The notes under the pieces are model-generated. The model saw nothing but the letters and a program-made list of their open reading frames with translations. It searched no databases and had not been told where the DNA came from. A DNA stretch of 64,000 nucleotides, from positions 340,001 to 404,000 of the forward strand of contig JAUJYZ010000245.1 of the NCBI GenBank assembly GCA_033675265.1, given 5' to 3'. The stretch comes from Actinostola sp. cb2023 (Eukaryota > Cnidaria > Anthozoa > Actiniaria > Actinostolidae). This document shows positions 58,601-64,000 of this stretch, in pieces (position 1 is the stretch's first letter; each line of letters starts with the position of its first letter). The position numbers and the translations under genes are program-made.

Positions 58601-61600
58601 ATGAAAGTGAACGTATGCCAGTAAGTATATTTGATAAACTAAATTGAACACCAATATATGAATGTATGGTGATATGCACATCTTCTACTCACCCCTCTCC
58701 ATGCAGTAGAAGGTTTGCATGGGGAGGTTGTGGCAGATTTAGGGGGGTGCATGTGCACCCCCTTGCTTCCCAGGAACAATACTAATTCGATTTTGAAATG
58801 CAAAAAATTGGCGCACGCAACATTTCCTTGTGGGATGACACCCCCACCTCAGTCAAAATCCTAGATCTGCTCCAGGGAGGTGAGTACTGACTTGTCAAGT
58901 ACCTATTGTGGTCATGCATTCTGGGGTGTGTTTTTTTCAACAGCCTCCTGTTATTCGTGCCTTTGGATATTTGAAGAAGGCAGCAGCAGAAATCAACAAG
59001 GAGTTTGGACTGGACCACGGTGTTGCTGATCATATCATGAAAGCTGCAGATGAGGTAATGAACAAAGGAGAACTGATCAAAACCTGGCCATGGGTGGAGC
59101 CAGGTAATATACAAGGGTCCCAGTCACAGGAATATACATGTATGTAGATAGATGATGTTGTGCATGTCGCCAGTGGGTGGGTAGTGCATAAATTCCATAT
59201 GGACATGGTGTGTGTCTTCATATGTCAAATCTATAAATTATTTCTATTTTATAATAGGTTATTAGCGGCAATCTAATGGCTCACTTCCCATTAGTCGTCT
59301 GGCAAACAGGTTCTGGGACACAATCCAACATGAATGTTAATGAGGTTATTAGCAACCGTGCAATTGAAATGATGGGAGGTACGATGGGATCCAAGAAGCC
59401 TGTCCACCCTAATGACCATGTCAACAAAAGCCAGGTGAAACTAATTCTTTCTACGGCAATCCTTTCTATGTCAACCATTTCTATGTCAACCATTTGCATC
59501 AACTATGCAACCATCTGAGACAAAAGGCACATAGTCTGCTATATACATCAAACATGAAAGAAGCCACATTTGCAAACATAGCAGGACTTCGAGAGTTTAG
59601 TATTGAGCCTGGGGGGGGTGGAGGGGGAGGGGACTCCCATATATAGGTCGGGATGCTCGTCGTACCCCGGGTCCAGATTCATGATTTGGTATACCTTAGG
59701 GTGTCACAAATCTAAAAGGGCCACAAGAGACTAAGCCGGTACCATTTAGGGTGTTTGTCAGTAAATAAGATATCCAAGAGAAGATAATGACAGCAGAATG
59801 ACAGTTGTAGCTTTTGTCACTTTAATAAAGTTGGTACCTTTTAGGGTTACAAATTATTTGTTGCCACGCCCACCTGGTCAAGAATCGGGTACCTTTTAGG
59901 GTCATTTTCAAAATTTTAGATGAGCATCCCAACCACTTTATATATGGGAGTTCCCCCCCCCCCCCCCCCCCCAGGGGGGGTATTGACGGGGGGGGGGGGG
60001 GGGGGGTATTGAGTGACCCCACAGTAAAGCAAATGATGGTATCGTAAATATGGCAGTGAATTACTTTTATTGTTATCACCATTCATCACCATCATGATGT
60101 TTGTGTCAGAGTTCAAATGATACCTTCCCTACTGCCATGCATGTTGCTTGTGCCGTCGAGGTCCATGAAATACTACTGCCTGGGCTAAGGAAGCTTCATG
60201 ACGCCATCCATGAGAAGGTTGTAGAATTCAAAGACATCATAAAGATAGGAAGGACTCATACTCAGGTGGGAAATCACTTTTGGAGTTATACTTTTCTGCA
60301 TGTTTTCACATAATTTATCATTGAAATATAAAAATAAAGATGAATAAAATTGGCATTTTAAAGTATGGTGTCATATTGCACCTCTTCCTCCACTACAGCA
60401 GCCATCACCCCACAATGGCCACAGAATTGTGTCCCAAGGTACTAAGCTGTTGTGTAGAGGTTTGACTGTACTATAATGCAGGAGTCCATTTAAACTTAAG
60501 CCCTTGGCTAAACTGGATATTCCTGTAGAAATATTGACTTAAATAAAAAGAACTGTTATCCTAAACTCTACTTATAGGATGCAACACCTATAACACTGGG
60601 TCAAGAGTTCAGTGCCTATGCAAGACAGCTTGAGAATGGCATAGCTCGTGTTGAAGCTACATTGCCAAGAGTCTATGAGCTTGCCATTGGAGGAACAGCT
60701 GTTGGAACTGGACTGAATACCAGGATTGGATTTGCTGAGAAAGTGTCTGAAAAGATTGCTGAATACACAAAGTTACCATTTACAAGGTACAATACATTGA
60801 TGTACAAACTTACCACATTTTAAAAAACTACATGTATTTTGTAAATTTGATGTTCCTCATAGATTTGATCCTTATTCAAGTGTGTGACATTCATGTAAAT
60901 AGAGTGTAAAATAATGTATGTTTGTCATGATGTGTTGCATGTCCATGTAGATACCCCAGGGGGGGGGGGGGTACGCAGGGGTGTCAGTGACGGGGAGGTG
61001 CGAAGACCTTTTTTGGGTTTGAAATTCGCGGCTTGGGACTTTTTTGGGTTATCAATTTTCTGGTGGACTTTTTTTTATATAAAGATTTTGGCAAGGACTG
61101 TTTGGGGGGTTGATAAAAATGATATCCTACCATTCTCGATTTTATGTGGAGACTTTTTTGCAGTCTTGTTTTTGCGTAATGGACTTTTTTTGGACTAAAA
61201 AGTTTGGCCTCATTCGCACCTCCCCGTCACTGATACCCCTGAGTACCCCCCCCTGGGGTAGATACATACAGTCATCCCACATTTAGTTTTCACTAAACAG
61301 CCTCAGGCTTCAGCTTCTCAAAAATAAACTGTACTTTAGCAAGTTGTGAATGAGACTATTCTTCTTCTGTTTCAGTAATTCTAACAAATTTGAAGCACTT
61401 GCCGCCCATGACGCCATGGTAGAACTTCATGGTGCCCTCAATGTTATCGCCTGCAGTCTCATGAAGATTGCAAATGACATAAGGTTTTTGGGTTCTGGAC
61501 CTCGTTGTGGGTTAGGTGAGCTGATGTTACCAGAGAATGAACCAGGAAGTAGCATCATGCCTGGTAAGTAACAATAATAATAATAATAATGTGTCTTAAT

Positions 61601-62525
61601 TAGTTAGCTTACATTAATAGTATGCTAATTGGGGACACCTATCTAGAAAAATTGAAATAAAAATAATAATTGAAAATATAATTGAAAAATAATTGAAAAA
61701 GTAACCTTTTTCCAGTTTTATATTATCTGTATTTTTACACTTGTGCATTTTACCTTGTCCATGCACCAACACACCTAACCACAACCTACATGTACATATT
61801 AAACACACTAGTCACTTACACACAACAACTTCCCCAACCCTTGATGATGCCTACCAACCACTTACACTTTTAAACATCATAATAATACTGTACCAACCAC
61901 AGTGTAACTACATGCAGTTACATTATAGAATAACGATCAACCATGTACCGCACTATAGTAGACTTGGTTCAGCTATATAGGCTGCATAGAGGTGCAAAGG
62001 GGATCTGGGAAGAGGGAGGGGGAGGAGCAAGGGGGTTGTTGCACCACTACACAGGCTATAACTATACAGATGGATCTCATTATCTTTTATTGGTTGCTAG
62101 GTAAAGTTAACCCAACACAATGTGAAGCCATTACCATGGTAGCAGCGCAAGTAATGGGCAACCAGACAGCAGTGACAATTGGTGGTAGCAATGGCCACTT
62201 TGAATTGAATGTCTTCAAGCCCATGATGGTCAGAAATGTACTACAGTCAATCAGACTGATTGGAGATGCATGTGTTGCCTTCGCTGACAATTGTGTGGTT
62301 GGTATTATTGCAAACCGTGAGAGAATTGACACACTGCTCAGAGAGAGTCTGATGTTGGTGACAGCACTTAACCCGCACGTGGGATACGACAATGCTGCAA
62401 AGATTGCCAAGAAGGCTCATAAAGAAGGCACCAACTTGAAAGAGGCAGCAATCAGCCTTGGTATTCTTACTAGTGAGCAGTTTGATGAATGGGTGAAACC
62501 TGAAGATATGTTGGGGCCAAAGTAA
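55672..62525 (+). CDS. FH: Fumarate hydratase, class II, mitochondrial (eight exons)
   Basis: Catalyses fumarate + water to L-malate in the citric-acid cycle. Exons 55672-55779, 58498-58620, 58944-59054, 59258-59434, 60110-60265, 60578-60786, 61376-61563 and 62101-62525 (TAA) join in phase to 497 residues (human 510). Exon 1 is a Ser/Arg/Leu-rich mitochondrial leader ([20 protein letters not shown]). The core shows [53 protein letters not shown] and the fumarate-lyase signature [16 protein letters not shown], split over exons 7 and 8. The end [11 protein letters not shown] matches the family's C-terminus. The last ATG of exon 1 (55777-55779) could start a leaderless cytosolic form, as animal fumarases are known to have both. 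Intron 1 (2.7 kb) carries mobile element copy B; intron 6 carries a hAT MITE. Confidence 0.95.
56029..57903 (+). mobile_element. 1.88-kb element with direct terminal repeats, copy B, in FH intron 1
   Basis: Starts ACAATCTCCTGC at 56029 and ends GGGATTGT at 57903, with the right terminal repeat beginning about 57725. It is bounded by direct AGCT on both sides, a 4-bp target duplication. It matches copy A (14877-16755) at nearly every base; differences are poly-G length, a missing C near 56646 and small indels near 57300. Same orientation as FH. Confidence 0.88.
56443..56655 (+). pseudogene. HTH ORF of element copy B, shortened by a 1-bp deletion
   Basis: Same helix-turn-helix and GRPRK linker as copy A. 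A C is missing in a C run near 56646, so the frame ends 70 codons after the same methionine. The HTH itself is intact. A homopolymer sequencing error is possible. Confidence 0.5.
58221..58368. mobile_element. Hairpin element with a tRNA-like B box in its loop
   Basis: Arms 58221-58274 and 58315-58368 are inverse (GTAATGTAGTTCGTATGGTT with a few changes). The 40-bp loop contains CGGGTTCAAATCCCATCTGG, which is a complete T-arm/B box. No A box was found. It lies in FH intron 1, after element copy B. Confidence 0.75.
58735..58876. mobile_element. GGCGGATTTAGGGG-type MITE copy 1
   Basis: TGTGGCAGATTTAGGGGGGTGC to CCTAGATCTGCTCCAG, with inner ACCCCCTTGCTTCCCAGGAA and GCGCACGCAACATTTCCTTG. It matches 63218-63385; both have inverted ends. 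Confidence 0.7.
59605..60012. mobile_element. MITE with CTCCCATATATA ends and poly-C/G flanks
   Basis: GACTCCCATATATAGGTCGG and GGATGCTCGTC are inverted as GATGAGCATCCCAACCAC and ATATATGGGAGTTC. It lies in FH intron 4, next to long C and G runs (59954-60006) where assembly is doubtful. Confidence 0.65.
60947..61265. mobile_element. hAT-type MITE copy 2 with 8-bp target duplication
   Basis: Element 60955-61257 (303 bp), same ends and interior as 32326-32665 but with internal deletions. It is flanked by direct GTAGATAC at 60947-60954 and 61258-61265. Lies in FH intron 6. Confidence 0.88.
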
Positions 62526-62743
62526 ATGGTTTACAGTACTTAGACATGTTGATGCAAAACTGGAACATGTCGCTCGGCACATGGGAACAGAGGCACCAAT
62601 CTAGAAAATCAAGAACATAGTCTGTCTTGTCTTAAAACGTTGTGTTTGTTAACACTATTTAAAAGTTGTAAGACTAATAATTGAACGTGACAAGTACTTG
62701 AAAAGGGTATAAATGCTAATCTATGGATGAGATTATTTTACAG

Positions 62744-62749
62744 AATAAA
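62744..62749 (+). terminator. FH poly(A) signal AATAAA
   Basis: AATAAA 219 bp after the FH stop. A minus-strand AATAAA at 62797-62802 can serve the facing DPH4-like gene, so the two transcripts would end within about 20-40 bp of each other. Confidence 0.65.
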
Positions 62750-62945
62750 AATTTATAAAGCAACATTTTATTTCCAAAATATATTGCACTTTAATGTTTA
62801 TTTTATTTTTAATTGATTTATTTTTGTTCCATTTTGTGCATGTCAAGCATGATGCACGTGCAACTACTGGTAATACTGTCTGCTAATACATCCATGTTGC
62901 TATCCTGGTCTGCATGCACTTTCATCCGCAAAGTCTTTGTCCATT

Positions 62946-63923
62946 TTATACTTGTTCTTCTTGGTGAGATTCGTCCTGGTCACTTACAACAGCATACATC
63001 ACTCTGATACACAATGTACACATAGAACAGCAAACTACATTTTGAGCCTTCTCTAGATCTTCTTCTGTGATGATATACTGTCCACTGCACCTGCATCTCC
63101 ATGAAAAACACCCTGTTTCTTTGGACAAAGAAAAATAATAATTCAATAAATGCAAAAATATTATTAAAAGAAGACCACCTAAATGATAAACATATAGGTG
63201 AATGCAATGTGATGCTGTGGTGGATTTAGGGGGGGGGGGGGGGTTCATTGGGTGCCCATGTGCACCCCCCTTGCTGCCCAGGAACAATTCAATAATACAA
63301 TTTTGTTTAAATACAAAAAATCGGTGCGCGTAACATTTCCTTCTGGAGTGAACCCCCCACCTCAAAATCCTAGATCCGCCCCAGTGATGTGTAAAAGTTA
63401 GATCACTTTATACTTCTGTTCAATGACTGCGGACAAAGGGTGCCATGTTGAGGTTGGCATAACTGTTTTGATAGATTTTCTGCAGTTTATCAACACCATC
63501 TTTGACTTGGTACCATTGTTTATGGTCACTGAACACAAGCTGTGGTGGTCTATTGACCTGGCATCATATCTGGAATTTGCTAAGTCTGAAAGGTGATACA
63601 TCTATCACAAGCTCTCTTGAGAATTACTAACACTACAAATACATGTACCTACCGTATTTTATAGCCTGATTTTCAGACGGTCCGTGGTCCTCCGCTCTTG
63701 CTTTCTCCCCCTTCCCGTGACGGGGATGGGGAGAAAGCGAGAGCAGAAGACCAAGGACCGTCTGAAAATCAGGCTACCATATTTTATTGTCTAGAAGTCA
63801 TCCTGATCATCAACAAACAAAGACACCTAGTACATATTGTCAGAGTACGAGTACCTTCATTTAACTCCATGTCATCCAGATCCACCTCTGCATTTACTGG
63901 CCATTCTTGAAGAAGGCTTTGTT
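62946..63923 (-). CDS. DNAJC24: DPH4/DNAJC24-like CSL zinc-finger protein, last two exons
   Basis: Exons 63855-63923 and 62946-63118 (TAA) join in phase. The first encodes LLQEWPVNAEVDLDDMELNE, matching the segment between J domain and zinc finger. The second holds GCFSWRCRCSGQYIITEEDL followed by VVCCSMCTLCIRV, i.e. the CxC...CxxC of the DPH-type (CSL) metal-binding domain. DPH4 is a J-protein that supplies iron or assists the first step of diphthamide synthesis on elongation factor 2. The tail after the finger (DQDESHQEEQV) is a short acidic extension. The J domain and start lie beyond the window. DPH3 also has a CSL finger but lacks the WPV-type lead-in. Confidence 0.75.
63119..63854. mobile_element. 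Intron of the DPH4-like gene with a MITE and a hairpin
   Basis: 63218-63385 is copy 2 of the GGCGGATTTAGGGG MITE (GTGGTGGATTTAGGGGGG to TCCTAGATCCGCCCCAG). 63662-63778 is a near-perfect hairpin (TAGCCTGATTTTCAGACGGT and its inverse). No exon lies between them. Confidence 0.7.
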
Positions 63924-64000
63924 CTACAAGCAACAAGGATATTGTGCTTGAGAGAAGTAATTTTAGGATGATAAATTTTATTTCTCTTCTGGCTACCTCT

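Noticed and set aside
59055..59102. Alternative longer FH exon 3 ending at CCAG|GTAATA
   Set aside because: Adds residues absent from the family and gives phase 1, incompatible with exon 4; GAG|GTAATG gives the conserved V-x-x-G-x-L-x-x-HF reading.

Overview
The window is nuclear DNA of an animal, most likely a marine invertebrate; a cnidarian or other non-vertebrate is my guess and the sequence does not settle it. The evidence is multi-exon genes with GT-AG introns, animal gene families (soluble adenylyl cyclase, TJAP1/BEGAIN, WDR25, mitochondrial fumarase, DPH4/DNAJC24), AATAAA signals, tRNA-derived and MITE repeats, and very many micro- and minisatellites. Nothing bacterial or viral stands out.

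Layout. 1-17 kb is gene-poor and packed with foldback elements, MITE-like repeats and one 1.88-kb mobile element with direct terminal repeats (copy A, 14877-16755). 17.5-21.0 kb (+) holds the 3' five exons of a TJAP1/BEGAIN-like coiled-coil gene; three successive introns are each filled by a different tandem array. 21.6-22.4 kb is a DNA element with terminal inverted repeats. 23.4-28.2 kb (-) is WDR25 (five exons) and 28.4-34.0 kb (+) is a flavin amine oxidase (seven exons). These two start 266 bp apart, head to head. 35.1-55.2 kb (-) is a soluble adenylyl cyclase (ADCY10 type). I could join 31 exons with every phase compatible into 1,888 codons plus a stop. 55.7-62.5 kb (+) is mitochondrial fumarate hydratase (eight exons, 497 residues), whose first intron carries mobile element copy B. 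62.9-63.9 kb (-) holds the last two exons of a DPH4/DNAJC24-like gene, tail to tail with fumarase.

The genes are ordinary housekeeping or signalling genes (FH in the citric-acid cycle, sAC in bicarbonate/cAMP signalling, DPH4 in diphthamide synthesis) and form no single pathway. The unusual part is the repeat biology. Two neighbouring genes have tandem arrays grown out of their own exons. In WDR25 a 108-bp unit contains the end of exon 3 plus its splice donor, and the copy still in the exon has a 7-bp deletion that breaks the frame. In the amine oxidase a 52-bp unit contains the last codons and the stop. Other highlights are a 193-bp inverted repeat with no mismatch that I could see, nested inverted-repeat elements inside one cyclase intron, and two nearly identical elements that pair LTR-like direct repeats with a Tc1-type helix-turn-helix ORF. 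All exon borders were read by eye from splice signals, phase and remembered protein families; no alignment or transcript data were used.
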